Below, one piece after another: positions 25,303 through 35,900 of a stretch of 60,863 bases of DNA (position 1 is its first letter; the number at the start of each line of letters is the position of its first letter). Origin of the DNA: CAYQCE01 sp964415885 (GTDB lineage: Bacteria > Zixibacteria > MSB-5A5 > JAABVY01 > JAHJOQ01); assembly GCA_964415885.1 (NCBI GenBank), contig CAYQCE010000019.1, positions 1 through 60,863 of the forward strand, read 5' to 3'. A model generated the notes under the pieces. It made no database searches and was not told the origin of the DNA. It saw only the letters and a list, made by a program, of their open reading frames with translations. Position numbers and translations under genes: made by a program.

Positions 25303-27201
25303 ATGGCAGATAGAGGAGTTAAGTCGGGCTTGGCAGCATTGATGCTTTTGAGCCTCGCAGTGTTTATTGTTGTCGCAGGGTGCGGCAAATTGGAGAAGAA
25401 AGGACCGACGCCACCCAACTTTGCGCCGGAAGCCTACCTTGCAAATGTTCCGGTAGATTCGGCTAAGTTTCTGGCGAATCCAACGGTGCATTGGTATGCC
25501 ACCGATAGAGACGGCTACGTCACCATGTACCGTTATTCAGTGCAGAAAACAGATGACTACCCTGATCCCGAGGAGTTTATCGAGCAGTCGCGACAGAACG
25601 GTTGGGAAGACTGGGTGGACGTCCCGGTTGCCACCGGCGAGGTATCCACGTCCGGTCAGATAAGACTGTTCGCGGCGGCAGAGCCGGACAGCTTTGTCGA
25701 CCAGTTCGTATTCGTGATGGCTGTCGATAATTTCGGAGCTGAATCGAATGTACCTTACAGGTTATTTTCCCGTGCAAATCATGCCCCGGGCACCGAGGTG
25801 TTCCTTTCCAGAGGGCCCTTCATCACCGGCAGTTGCCGTGCGTCCCAGGCGCAGAACATCGGCATTCCTGTTCAGTGGGAAGGCTCAGATACACTTGACT
25901 ATCCCGGCAGGCAGCCCGACTTCGAGTATGCGTGGGAAGTTTATGGTCCGTTCGACTCTCGCATTGATACCACGATAGATGGAAAGGACACGACATATAT
26001 AGTAATTCCGGACACGATAGGAATAGACTGGAAAGATCGTCTTATCGATCAGTCATACAGTAATCTTACGAATTCGAAGTGGACGTTCGATCAGTTTGCC
26101 ACGCTTTTCAACCTTTTTGGTGATGTAGCTCAGGATGGCGTCACTCTGTTTGGCGCATTTGTTTTCCAGGTGCGCACTCGGGACGACGCATTCGTTGAGG
26201 ATGCAACGCCTGCGACTATGACATTCCAGGCGCTGAAACCCGCTTGTGAGCGGGATGTCATGCTCCTCGATGTGACCGCTTACACGCCTGGAGCCGGAGG
26301 TCTGTGTGACGCCTGTGGAGACGGCAATCTCATGGAGGATCGATACCATCCATACTATAAAGAAGTGTTTGAGGAGGCGGGTGGATTCGACTTCTCAGGT
26401 ACTGACTCGATGAGCATCATCCATTACGCTCCAAACGGCGATGCGTCCTTTATCCCTCCGCTGCAGACATTTGGACGCTATTCGCTGGTCGTGATGTTCG
26501 CCGAAGACTTCTGGAATTCCAGGAAGGAACCTTGGCAGAATGCTCTCGCCACCTATCTTGATATGGGCGGTAATGTGATGGTTCTCGGTAACAATCTCCT
26601 GGCATCGACATACGAGGTTTTCGAAAACCCGCCGGAATTCCCGGTGACATTCTTTTACGGTTCGTCGAGCATGCAATACCGATACTTCAATGTAAGGGGC
26701 GTTTATGATCCTGTCTGGCGAAAGTCCATGATAAGGTTCTTACAGGACACGACGGGATTGGTAGTATCGAATGAGGAGATGGTCACGGCTCTGTCACTTG
26801 TGGGATCACTGCCGGATCTGGTTCCAGATTTCTGTGATACAATTAACGATGAGCTGTTGGCAGCAGATACATGTCATATGGCGGAGTACACTATCAGCAG
26901 ATTTAACGTCTGGGGGATCGATCCTGAGACTGGTCAACATATCCAGTCGTATCCATTCTACGAAGGCGCCCTTCCCGGCGTTAACTTCTTCATATCGGGT
27001 GGTTTCGCCGAGGGGTTGTATATGGCGCGCTCTGCATATGGCACTTATGGAAACCTTGATGGTGGCCTGGTGGGTTATCGCTATCAGACCGAGGGATTCA
27101 AGACTTCAGTCTTCGGATTCCCGCTGTACGCCTTCCCGCGCTGGCAGGCGGTACAGTTCCTGACTGCGATGATCGACTGGTACGATATCGAGAGCCTATA
27201 G
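25303..27201 (+). CDS. Large lipoprotein of unknown function
   Basis: This protein of about 632 residues starts at ATG 25303, preceded by GGAGG, and has a lipoprotein signal with lipobox VAGC. A proline spacer (KKGPTPPNFAPEAYL) follows, resembling fibronectin-type linkers. The body has beta-rich segments, a cysteine cluster (GGLCDACGDGN) and a Rossmann-like stretch (YSLVVMFAEDF, LDMGGNVMVLGNNLL). It is the third gene of the receptor-PorV-lipoprotein set and probably sits on the outer membrane. I do not recognise a family. Confidence 0.6.
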   Translation: MADRGVKSGLAALMLLSLAVFIVVAGCGKLEKKGPTPPNFAPEAYLANVPVDSAKFLANPTVHWYATDRDGYVTMYRYSVQKTDDYPDPEEFIEQSRQNGWEDWVDVPVATGEVSTSGQIRLFAAAEPDSFVDQFVFVMAVDNFGAESNVPYRLFSRANHAPGTEVFLSRGPFITGSCRASQAQNIGIPVQWEGSDTLDYPGRQPDFEYAWEVYGPFDSRIDTTIDGKDTTYIVIPDTIGIDWKDRLIDQSYSNLTNSKWTFDQFATLFNLFGDVAQDGVTLFGAFVFQVRTRDDAFVEDATPATMTFQALKPACERDVMLLDVTAYTPGAGGLCDACGDGNLMEDRYHPYYKEVFEEAGGFDFSGTDSMSIIHYAPNGDASFIPPLQTFGRYSLVVMFAEDFWNSRKEPWQNALATYLDMGGNVMVLGNNLLASTYEVFENPPEFPVTFFYGSSSMQYRYFNVRGVYDPVWRKSMIRFLQDTTGLVVSNEEMVTALSLVGSLPDLVPDFCDTINDELLAADTCHMAEYTISRFNVWGIDPETGQHIQSYPFYEGALPGVNFFISGGFAEGLYMARSAYGTYGNLDGGLVGYRYQTEGFKTSVFGFPLYAFPRWQAVQFLTAMIDWYDIESL

Positions 27202-27224
27202 AAGTCTATAGATTAGACTATTTG

Positions 27225-27251
27225 ACGGGAGAGGACTTAATCCTCTCCCGT
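27225..27251. terminator. Bidirectional terminator between convergent genes
   Basis: ACGGGAGAGGA (27225-27235), loop CTTAA, TCCTCTCCCGT (27241-27251), then TTCTTTTT on the plus strand. It overlaps the TAA of the minus-strand gene (27237-27239) and terminates the receptor operon. Confidence 0.88.
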
Positions 27252-29543
27252 TTCTTTTTGTTCGGATACAAGTGCCTTCAGGCTGATCGCGGGGGCATAC
27301 GCCGGCGAGATTGCGAGCGCCGAATCCGCCGCGGAAAGCGCAGACTCCAGGTTGCCGAGGTTCGCATGAGCGACCGCTGTGAGGTACCATGCCAGTGCAC
27401 CGGCGACACCCTCGGCGATGACTACTTCCGTTTGATCGAGAGCTTTGCGAAATTGTCCGGTCTGGACGAAAGCGCTCGCGAGATTCGTGCGGGCCTCGTT
27501 CAGGGTCGGGTCGAACTCCAGCGCTTCGGTCAGATATTGTATCGCGGAACGAGCGTCTCCTACGCGTCCGCGTATGGTTCCAATGCTGTATTTGATTTTC
27601 GCCTCGAGATTCCGTCTCTCGTCGGCGCGGGCAGTTGGATTCACGATGTTGTCCTGAAGCGAAAACGAGGGCTGCGATGTAACGGTAAGGAGACTCTCCG
27701 CACGAGCGAAGTCTGAGAGAGCCTGCGGGAGCTGGTTGCGATCGAAGAAGAGCACGCCTCGGTAGTAATACAGCTCGGGATTGCGCGTTTCGAAGTCGAG
27801 AGCGGCATTTGCGGCGTCCATTCCCTTACGGTATGCACCCATTTGCCGGCAGGTTATGACATAGTTCACTACTGCATCGATAAAGTATGGTTTGGCTGAC
27901 AGAGCGCGCTCTGAATAGGCAATCGAGAGCGAGTCGTTTCCATCCAGCCTCTCAACCACACTCAGGTTATTGAGTGCACGCACCGAGTCCGGGGTTACCT
28001 TTAGCTCCCGGATATAGTAGACTCTCGCCGAATCGAGTTCGCCGCGTTTCATGTGTATATTCCCGATATTGAGATTGATCTGGGATGTGTGTGGCTGTGC
28101 GGCAAGAGCGGAATGGTAGTGCGTCAGCGCAGCATCGAGATCGCCGAGCTCGAAAGACCGGTTGCCGATATTGAATTCCTCGGACGAACGATCATCGAAG
28201 TCGGTATTGTAGATGTTCGTGCTGCTGAGTAGTGCTACGGCCACGATGAATACCCCGCAGACAGCAAGCTGGAGGTGCTTCTTTTCGATAATAAGATTCA
28301 CGAGGCGTTCAATACCGAAGGCCGCGAGAATCATCGCCACGGCGATTATTGGAAGACGGAACCGCGAGTTGATGAAGAAGAGTAGCAAAGTGCACGAATA
28401 CACGCCGATCAATATGCCGAGAAGCTTGACCCATCGATCTCGAAGGCCGTACACAAATCCCAGAATCGAGAGCGGAAGGATCAACCAGACTCCGACTGGA
28501 AGCAGCGACAGGATCCATGCTTCGTCAAAAACGTACGGGATGCTGCGATTGTTAGAAATCTCGTGCGTGTTGACAAGGTGATAGAGTTTCTTGATGAAGA
28601 GTGGAACAAACTGGTCCGACTTGTCCAGTACAAACTCCAGCCCCCGATCATACCAGTAGTCCGACACTTCGGATGGCTTCAATTCCCTTCCAAGCTCTTG
28701 CTCCGCTATGAACTCGCAGTCTGCATAATCCCATGCGAATCCGAGACCGGGCATGTAGGCCGATAGTCCGGTGGCGTCTTCATTATTGCCGAGGTAGAAG
28801 TTGATCCCGCCCTGTGAGGCGATCAACACTGAATCGTCGCCGACGACGTAGTTTCTCACGGTTACGGGCAAAATGACTAAAAACGAAAAAGCCGTCAAAA
28901 CCAGGCTTCGCAATACCGCCCGTTTCACGTTCTCCTCTCGCGAGACATACACAACTAACCAGATTATGAGGAATGGCAAAAAAGCCAGGATGTTCGGCCG
29001 TGTCAGAGCGGCGAGAGCGAATGCGACTCCGGATAGCGCGTAATGAGTCCATGATTTGCGATCGAATGCGTGTTTGAGAAAGAGCAGAGAGAGCAGAGTA
29101 AATGGGACGATCAGGAAGTCGAGCAGCAACTGCCCTTCGAAGTAGACGAAGACAGGCGTCAGGGAATATAGAATAAGAGCGAGAATACCGGTGTTGTAAG
29201 AGATAATCTCATGTCCTGTCCTATAGATCAACCAACCGGAGAGGACACCGATCGCGTGCTGCACGAGCATGACGAAGTGCAGATTTGCGCCGGATGTCTT
29301 ATAGAGCAGCGCAAGAAAATAGGGGTATAGAGGTGCCCGAAAAAAGACCTCATCCCCGATGATGCTCCCATTCGCGATGTATCTCGCCCATGCATGATGG
29401 AGATGTTCGTCGATGGATAGATCGCCCCAGAAGATCGTACCGCTATATTGTATATGAAAGAAAACTCTCACAATAAGGCTAAGCGCCAGCAGCCCACTCA
29501 CGAGCGGATCGATTTTTCTCGGTTTTGACTCTTCACGAACCAT
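27237..29543 (-). CDS. Glycosyltransferase family 39-like membrane protein with TPR domain
   Basis: This protein has 768 residues. The N-terminal ~430 are polytopic with the ArnT/PMT (GT39/GT83) pattern: an acidic first luminal loop (WGDLSIDEHLHHAW), then FFRAPLYPYFLALLYK and the later RPNILAF. Such enzymes transfer sugar from polyprenyl-phosphate carriers to proteins or lipids at the periplasmic face. The C-terminal ~300 residues are TPR repeats (GNRSFELGDLDAALTHYHSAL and following). The fusion suggests protein targets held by the TPRs. It faces the protease genes across a 296-base gap. Confidence 0.82.
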   Translation of the reverse strand: MVREESKPRKIDPLVSGLLALSLIVRVFFHIQYSGTIFWGDLSIDEHLHHAWARYIANGSIIGDEVFFRAPLYPYFLALLYKTSGANLHFVMLVQHAIGVLSGWLIYRTGHEIISYNTGILALILYSLTPVFVYFEGQLLLDFLIVPFTLLSLLFLKHAFDRKSWTHYALSGVAFALAALTRPNILAFLPFLIIWLVVYVSREENVKRAVLRSLVLTAFSFLVILPVTVRNYVVGDDSVLIASQGGINFYLGNNEDATGLSAYMPGLGFAWDYADCEFIAEQELGRELKPSEVSDYWYDRGLEFVLDKSDQFVPLFIKKLYHLVNTHEISNNRSIPYVFDEAWILSLLPVGVWLILPLSILGFVYGLRDRWVKLLGILIGVYSCTLLLFFINSRFRLPIIAVAMILAAFGIERLVNLIIEKKHLQLAVCGVFIVAVALLSSTNIYNTDFDDRSSEEFNIGNRSFELGDLDAALTHYHSALAAQPHTSQINLNIGNIHMKRGELDSARVYYIRELKVTPDSVRALNNLSVVERLDGNDSLSIAYSERALSAKPYFIDAVVNYVITCRQMGAYRKGMDAANAALDFETRNPELYYYRGVLFFDRNQLPQALSDFARAESLLTVTSQPSFSLQDNIVNPTARADERRNLEAKIKYSIGTIRGRVGDARSAIQYLTEALEFDPTLNEARTNLASAFVQTGQFRKALDQTEVVIAEGVAGALAWYLTAVAHANLGNLESALSAADSALAISPAYAPAISLKALVSEQKETGED

Positions 29544-29598
29544 AACGGATTTTACGAATCTGTAGCGGGTTGGGCAACAGTAAACTCTCTAACAGAGA

Positions 29599-29629
29599 TG
29601 TATGCAAATTGTGTTAACGTTTGTATGCA
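29599..29629. promoter_or_regulatory. Direct repeats upstream of the GT39-TPR gene
   Basis: TGTATGCA occurs at 29599-29606 and again at 29622-29629, 23 bases apart (about two helical turns), around a GTTAAC palindrome. It lies 56 bases upstream of the minus-strand start codon, a plausible operator position. The rest of 29544-29664 shows nothing else. Confidence 0.4.
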
Positions 29630-29664
29630 TATTTTTGCAGTGTAGTTTGATCCTGTTTCAAGTC

Positions 29665-29685
29665 CACGTTCGAGTCTGGAACGTG
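29665..29685. promoter_or_regulatory. Dyad resembling an upstream activating sequence
   Basis: CACGTTC (29665-29671) and GAACGTG (29679-29685) form a perfect inverted repeat with 7 bases between. It is centred about 120 bases upstream of the -24/-12 element at 29791, within the usual range for activator sites of sigma-54 promoters. Confidence 0.5.
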
Positions 29686-29790
29686 CCCGCCTTGTAGGCG
29701 CTTCTCAATAGTCTGTGGGACAACGCCTTAGGCGGCGCCGATTGAATGCTGATGCCGCCGTATGTGCATGGAATTGCGCTTCCTTGGCGG

Positions 29791-29806
29791 CGGCACGCAG
29801 TTTGCT
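29791..29806 (+). promoter_or_regulatory. Sigma-54 (-24/-12) promoter of the S8 protease gene
   Basis: CGGCACG-CAGT-TTGCT matches the consensus TGGCACG-N4-TTGCW with the conserved GG and GC exactly placed; only the leading T differs. Transcription would start near 29818. The same heptamer/pentamer pair occurs upstream of both PEP-CTERM genes. Confidence 0.75.
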
Positions 29807-29839
29807 CATACAAGGGGGTAGTCAGCACAGGAGGTTCAG

Positions 29840-32797
29840 ATGAGATTAAGCGCCGGACATACTCGCTACGCAATTCTGCTCGCGATCGCCGTATTTCTCC
29901 TCTCATCGCCCGCATCGCTCCTGGCTGGCAAAGTCAGCCCAGCTCTTGAAGTTAGGATCGCCGATGACATAAATGGGACTGTTACTGCCGTCGTATTCCT
30001 GAACTCGAATATCGAGTCTCAAGCGGATATGAACTCGAAGCTCAAATCGTTGCACTCGCGATCTCTGCGTTATAAGGTGGCTCACAGCAGCATCAGGAAG
30101 ACCTCAAACGACGCCAAGAGCCTTTTCGACTCCGAGCTCAGGAAGCACGGGATTTCTCTCAATCTGAAGCGGCAGTTTCATATAGCCAACGCGGTCCTTA
30201 TCGAGATTCCTGTGTCGCAGGTAAGTCGACTGACTGAGCTGGAGGCCGTGAGTTATGTAGTAGAGGATACTCTGCTCGAGCTGATCAATCCGATAGAGGA
30301 ATCAGGTATCGCGGCATCTGCGGGCGTGGAATCGCATTTAACCGCTATTAACGCTGATTATCTCTGGTCGCTGGGTTATTCGGGTGCAGGAAGGTTCGTG
30401 ATCAGCTTCGATACGGGCGTCAATGGCGCCCACTCCGGGCTGGTCGGCCGCTGGCGGGGCGAGACCACCGGCGATCCGTCGCAGGGCTGGTTCGATCCGC
30501 AGACCGAAACGAATTTCCCGTCGGATCATAACGGCCACGGCACCCACGTGATGGGACTGATGGCTGGTGTGGTCGATGGCGACACCGTAGGTGTTGCGCC
30601 GGACGTCGAATGGGGTTGCGCTTCGGTAGTGGACCGCGGCGCCGGATTCTCGCAGACGATATCCGATATCCTCGCGGCATTCGAGTGGGCCTCGGATCCG
30701 GACGGCAACCCAGAGACGACAGATGACCTTCCGGACGCGATAAACCACTCGTGGGGCGTCCCTGCGGGGATTTTTGATAAATGCGATGTTACATTCCATA
30801 CGGCAATAGACAATCTTGAGGCTCTCGGAATAGTGAATATCTTTGCTGCCGGAAACGAGGGGCCTGATCCGAAATCGATCCGAAACCCCGCTGATCGCTC
30901 ATCATCGCCGCTGAATACATTCTCGGTTGGTGCGATCGACCATAGACAAGCCGATTATCCGGTGACAGACTTTTCGAGCCGTGGGCCCGCCAATTGCGAC
31001 TCCACCGATTTCAAGCCGGAGGTCGTTGCTCCCGGCAAATCGCTCGTTTCGCTCGATAAGGACGGCGGCACCAAGCTTATGTCCGGAACTTCGATGGCAG
31101 CTCCGCTGGTGACCGGTGCAGTTGCCCTGCTCAGGCAGTATAATCCCGATGCGACCGTCGAGCAGATAAAGCACGCTCTGATAATGTCCGCTGTGGATGT
31201 CGACACTCCGGGTGAGGACAACAATACCGGATTCGGCCTGATAGATCTTCGAGAAGCACTTAACCACATGCCCGTCCCGAATCATGCCACAATCCTGTTT
31301 AAGGGGTTCGAGGTTCAGGATGATGGTAACATGATAATCGAGCCGGAAGAAAACGTGACGCTTTCGGTCGAGGTGCAGATTTCGAATTACGATGTCGATG
31401 GGCTTTGGGGTGTGTTGAGTACTTATGACACTGATATGCACGTACTCACCGATTCGGCATATTTCGGGACTCTGGCGACCGGTGCCGAAGTCACCAACGA
31501 CGAGCAGCCGTTCGAGGTGATGGCAGATGCGTTGATTGCGCCCGGCAAGGCGGTGACATTCAGAATAGACTTTTACGACGATGAGGGGAATTTCCTGAAT
31601 AACGCCTATTTCGTGCTTGTGGTCGCGCAGAGCGACAGGGCGATGTACTCATCGATCACTAACGGCACAGTATCGGTCGGCACTTGCAACTACGGTGCGG
31701 TTGGGCTTGGACGTGGTTCGATGATCGATCTCAACCAGGCCGGGTATAGCGTCGATACGACGAACTTCCTTTCGGAGTTCGCGTTGATTATCGCCGACGA
31801 AACGGGCCGCGTATCCGATGCGGCACGAGATGTCTCCGGCGACAGGTCCGACAATGACTTTCTCGCCGCCGGCATTGGCGATGTCACGATGTCGCCGAGT
31901 CTGGCTTGGGGCGATCATGAGATATCCGGTGTCTATAGTGATAATTTGGCTGAAGACCCGCTCGAGATCGAAGTCGCACAGTCGGTGTCGCTCTTTGACG
32001 ATGCAGGACTGAATACCGCGGCATTTGCAAGATTCCAGATCCACAATAGCTCGCCAATCGAAGACCGTAGTATCGCCCCGGGGGTGCTCGTCGATTTCGA
32101 TTTTCCGAACGGCGAGGTCGACCAGGAGATGATAGGCTACAATGCAGAACGCGGATTGGCTTACTACTACAACGTTGCTCAGAATTCGTATGTTGGGATA
32201 GCTCTTCTGTCCGATCCGGTCAACTCGTTCGTCCATTACAGCAACCCGTATGATGCGAAGATCGGATTGAGCGAGGATCTGAAGCATGCGGCCTGCTTCA
32301 GCGGCACAATTGCCCAGCTTCCGACCAAGCGAGCAGATTATGCCACAATCCTCTCCGCTGCGGCTCAAGAGATAGAGGCCGGCGAGGAGATAGAACTTGC
32401 GGTCGTAATGCTCTGGGCACCCAACGAGAGCGAGCTTTTTGCCAGATACGACGAGGCGTGGCTCAAGTATATGACGCCGACTTATGCGGGCGATGAAGAC
32501 GATAATCCGATTCTGCCGACAGGTTTCACGCTCTCGCAAAACTACCCGAATCCGTTTAACCCCGAGACGGTGATCGAATACAGCGTCAGGAGCGGGCAGC
32601 GCGTGACAATCGAAGTCTTCAATACACTCGGTCAGAGGGTTGGTATTCTGGTAGATGACTACATTCCGGCCGGCAATCACTCGGTTCGCTGGGATGGCAC
32701 CGATTTCTCGGGCAACGCTGTTGCGAGCGGAGTGTATTTCTACCGTCTTCGGAGCGCAGAAACGGAGATCACGCGAAAGATGATGCTGCTCAAATAG
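29840..32797 (+). CDS. Secreted S8 (subtilisin-like) protease with type IX-type sorting domain
   Basis: This protease has 985 residues. A signal peptide, an inhibitor-like propeptide (about 30-150), then the catalytic domain with Asp191 (ISFDTG), His233 (GHGTHV), an oxyanion Asn (FAAGNEG) and Ser418 (GTSMAAP). A beta-rich region of about 400 residues follows. The C-terminal ~90 residues form a FlgD-Ig-like/Por sorting domain (LSQNYPNPFNPETVIEY ... GVYFYRL ... KMMLLK), which directs export across the outer membrane in bacteria with type IX secretion. AGGAGG precedes the ATG. A -24/-12 element lies 34 bases upstream. Confidence 0.95.
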   Translation: MRLSAGHTRYAILLAIAVFLLSSPASLLAGKVSPALEVRIADDINGTVTAVVFLNSNIESQADMNSKLKSLHSRSLRYKVAHSSIRKTSNDAKSLFDSELRKHGISLNLKRQFHIANAVLIEIPVSQVSRLTELEAVSYVVEDTLLELINPIEESGIAASAGVESHLTAINADYLWSLGYSGAGRFVISFDTGVNGAHSGLVGRWRGETTGDPSQGWFDPQTETNFPSDHNGHGTHVMGLMAGVVDGDTVGVAPDVEWGCASVVDRGAGFSQTISDILAAFEWASDPDGNPETTDDLPDAINHSWGVPAGIFDKCDVTFHTAIDNLEALGIVNIFAAGNEGPDPKSIRNPADRSSSPLNTFSVGAIDHRQADYPVTDFSSRGPANCDSTDFKPEVVAPGKSLVSLDKDGGTKLMSGTSMAAPLVTGAVALLRQYNPDATVEQIKHALIMSAVDVDTPGEDNNTGFGLIDLREALNHMPVPNHATILFKGFEVQDDGNMIIEPEENVTLSVEVQISNYDVDGLWGVLSTYDTDMHVLTDSAYFGTLATGAEVTNDEQPFEVMADALIAPGKAVTFRIDFYDDEGNFLNNAYFVLVVAQSDRAMYSSITNGTVSVGTCNYGAVGLGRGSMIDLNQAGYSVDTTNFLSEFALIIADETGRVSDAARDVSGDRSDNDFLAAGIGDVTMSPSLAWGDHEISGVYSDNLAEDPLEIEVAQSVSLFDDAGLNTAAFARFQIHNSSPIEDRSIAPGVLVDFDFPNGEVDQEMIGYNAERGLAYYYNVAQNSYVGIALLSDPVNSFVHYSNPYDAKIGLSEDLKHAACFSGTIAQLPTKRADYATILSAAAQEIEAGEEIELAVVMLWAPNESELFARYDEAWLKYMTPTYAGDEDDNPILPTGFTLSQNYPNPFNPETVIEYSVRSGQRVTIEVFNTLGQRVGILVDDYIPAGNHSVRWDGTDFSGNAVASGVYFYRLRSAETEITRKMMLLK

Positions 32798-32830
32798 CAT
32801 CCAGTACTCTCTACTGCATACATAGCGACA

Positions 32831-32875
32831 AAATGCCCGTCAGACCCCAGAAAACCGGGATCAGACGGGCATTTT
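32831..32875. terminator. Terminator after the S8 protease gene
   Basis: AAATGCCCGTC (32831-32841) pairs with GACGGGCATTT (32864-32874), with an inner CAGA-CCCC/CCGGG region and T-rich flanks on both strands. It should act in both directions. Confidence 0.88.
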
Positions 32876-32960
32876 CAATTGTTATAAGGGGGAGTCGAGC
32901 GTATCTTAATATGACGCTACAATTGTAAACGTAACCGAGAGCAGGGGAGTCTGATCCGAT

Positions 32961-35900
32961 ATGAGCTCACCACAACGCTACCGAGGCCTGCTGACCCTGA
33001 TGATATGTATCCTGTCCTTCTTGTTTGTGGATGCAGGAATGGCGGTTATGCCGCCGCATCCGGATCTGGAGGAAAGACTCAGGGCAGAGGGGACGTACGA
33101 TGAGTATATGCAGGTGCTGCGAGATGCTCGCAGCAGAGGCTACTTTGATCAACCGAAAGAGAAGTACAGATTTGAAATTGGAGCCAGTGCTTCGCAGGAT
33201 ACCTTCAGGATGGTCGTCATTCTCGCAGATTTCAGCGATCAGCCGTGGACACAGGGTCCGGACGGCACGAAGGAGTACTTCGAAGATCTGCTGTTTTCGC
33301 AGGGTACGCATGCAACCGGGAGTATGACCGATCTTTATCTCGAGGCTTCACTCGGGAAGTTTCTGATCATCGGAGAGGTGTACGGCTGGTATCGCATGCC
33401 ACAGCCTTACAGCTACTACACTGACGGGAACGCCGGCCTGGGTTGGAGATTCCCGAGAAACGCTGCCGGGCTCGCGGCTGATGCCATTGCTGCTGCCGAC
33501 GAAGATGTCGATTTTTCCGACTACGACAATGCCGGTTTCGATCAGGTGGAAGGGTTGATAGTTGTTCATTCGGGACCGGGCAGAGAATATACCGGTTCGA
33601 TGGATGATATTCACTCTCACGTGAGTTCGATGCCCCCGCAGCAGGCCGATGGGGTGACTATAAGTCGTTACTCGTCACAGCCGGAGGAAGATCCGCAGGG
33701 ACCTGGCGGCCTGAGCAATGTCGGCGTCTACTGCCACGAGCAGGGACACCTGATCTTTGGCCTGCCGGATCTGTACGATACCGACGACAGCTCCGAGGGC
33801 GTGGGGAACTGGTCGCTTATGGGCGCCGGTAGCTGGAACAACAACGGCAGGACGCCCTCGCAGTTTGACGCGTGGTGCAGATCCCATATCGGCTTTGTGC
33901 AACCGGTTACTGTAACCGAAAACGAATTCCAGCACCAATTCCCGCCGGCTGCGCTTTCAGGACACATCTTGAAATTGTGGTATGACGGCAATCCAAGCTT
34001 GCAGTATTTCCTTGTCGAGAATAGACAGAAGTACGGGTTCGATGGCGCTCTTCCGGGCGAAGGCTTGATAATCTACCACGTCGACGAATCACGGAACAGC
34101 AACAGCAATGAGCCTCGTTATCTGGTCAGCGTGGAACAAGCGGATGGACGGTATGACCTGGAGGAGAAAGCCAACCGAGGCGACTCGGGAGACCTGTTCC
34201 CGGGAGCCACAGATAACCGCGAGTTCTCAGACAGAACCGATCCCGGAAGCCGTGCATGGAGCGGGCTTGTGACAGAGGTCGCAGTCTGGGACATCTCCGA
34301 CAGCGACAGTCTCATGACGGCGAACATTGACGTGTTTTTCTCGCGGCCTATGTACAGCATCGCCAAGGCAACGGTCGTAGATGAGGACAGCATGGCCGGA
34401 CTCGGTGAGACGGTCGACTATGAGGTGACCATCTACAATGAGTGGGCTGATGCGATGGGTGTTAATGCGAAACTCAGTTGCGAGGATTCGCGCATTACGA
34501 TCGACGTGGACTCCATATACATTGAGTCGATACCGGGACGAGGCGACTTCTACACGCCGAGCAGCAGATTCCGCTTCACGGTGCTGCCGGATATGGACAC
34601 GGTCAAGGTTCGGTTCGACCTCACTCTGGAGCAAGAGAGCTGGGAGACGCCGACGACTTTGAGCTTCATGCAGAATATCGGCGGTGCGAAGGTGCTGGTT
34701 GTGGATGATGATGCCGGCGCGAGCAGGCAGCTATACTATACCGACGCTCTGGATTCGATCGGGTACACGTATGATGTGTGGAACAAATTCCAGCAGGGCA
34801 GTCCGGGCGTGCCGCAGATGAAGTATCCGTTTATCATCTGGTTGACCGGACAGGAACGCTCAAGTTCACTTACTGATGATGATATACAGTTTCTGAAGGA
34901 CTATATTGACTTCGGAGGCGGTCTGTTTCTATCGGGTCAGGATTTTGTCGAACACGCCTCTGCAGTAGACCCCTCCTTCGTACAGGACTATCTGCACTGC
35001 ACCTACGGTGGCAACGATCCGATGCAGCTCGCTGTCGCATTGGGAGATTCGAGTTCCTACCTCGGAGAGGACGGGATGATCGTCGGCATTAATCAACGCG
35101 ATGACGACGGGGAATATCTTCTGACATCTCCAGACTGGATCGTACCGGATGACGAATCGACCGTGAGTTTCCGTTACGCGAATCAGAATAGCGATGTCTG
35201 CGGCCTGGAGTTGGATTTGTCGATTACCCGGATCGTACTCTCAACTTTCGGACTCGAGAGTATCAATGACAGTTATGGTGCTCAGGAGATCGCATACAAC
35301 CGGGCGGAGTTTATGTCGGCGGTGATGTCGTACTTGAACAACCGCCAGCAGGCGCCGAACAAGCCTCCGGCGGAGTTCGAGCTCGCGTATCCAGACGACG
35401 GCTCGCAGCTCGAGGGCGACAAGGTCACGTTTTTCTGGCACGGATCACACGACGAAGATATTGTCGATTCCGTGCTGTTCAAGCTTCACCTCGGCGAAGG
35501 CGATGTCGGTCAGATGAATCCTGTGGCTGTGGAAGTGGCGGATACTCAGCTTACACTCCACGAGCTGAACATCGGTTCGACATACTACTGGAAGGTTGAG
35601 GCATACGACCCGAGGGGCGCGTCGACTTTCTCGCCGACGTACGAGTTTGAGATGGTCACGGACGTGACGCCACCGACTTTCGACCTTGCGCTTATCCCGA
35701 ATCCGGTATTGCCTTACGCGCTCGACGTTTTTGCGTATCCGAACGAAGACTTGAGTTCAGTGCCCGAGTTGCGTGTCACTACGCCATCGGGCGAAGATAC
35801 CGAGGCGATGAGTCTGCCGCCGAATCGCGAGATTGTCACGTACATCGGCGACTATGCCGTGGGAGAGGCCGGCAACTACACGATCTCGGTCTGCGGCACG

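Noticed and set aside
31649..32800. 383-residue minus-strand open frame
   Set aside because: It is a shadow of the S8 protease, whose catalytic and sorting motifs are clear on the plus strand.
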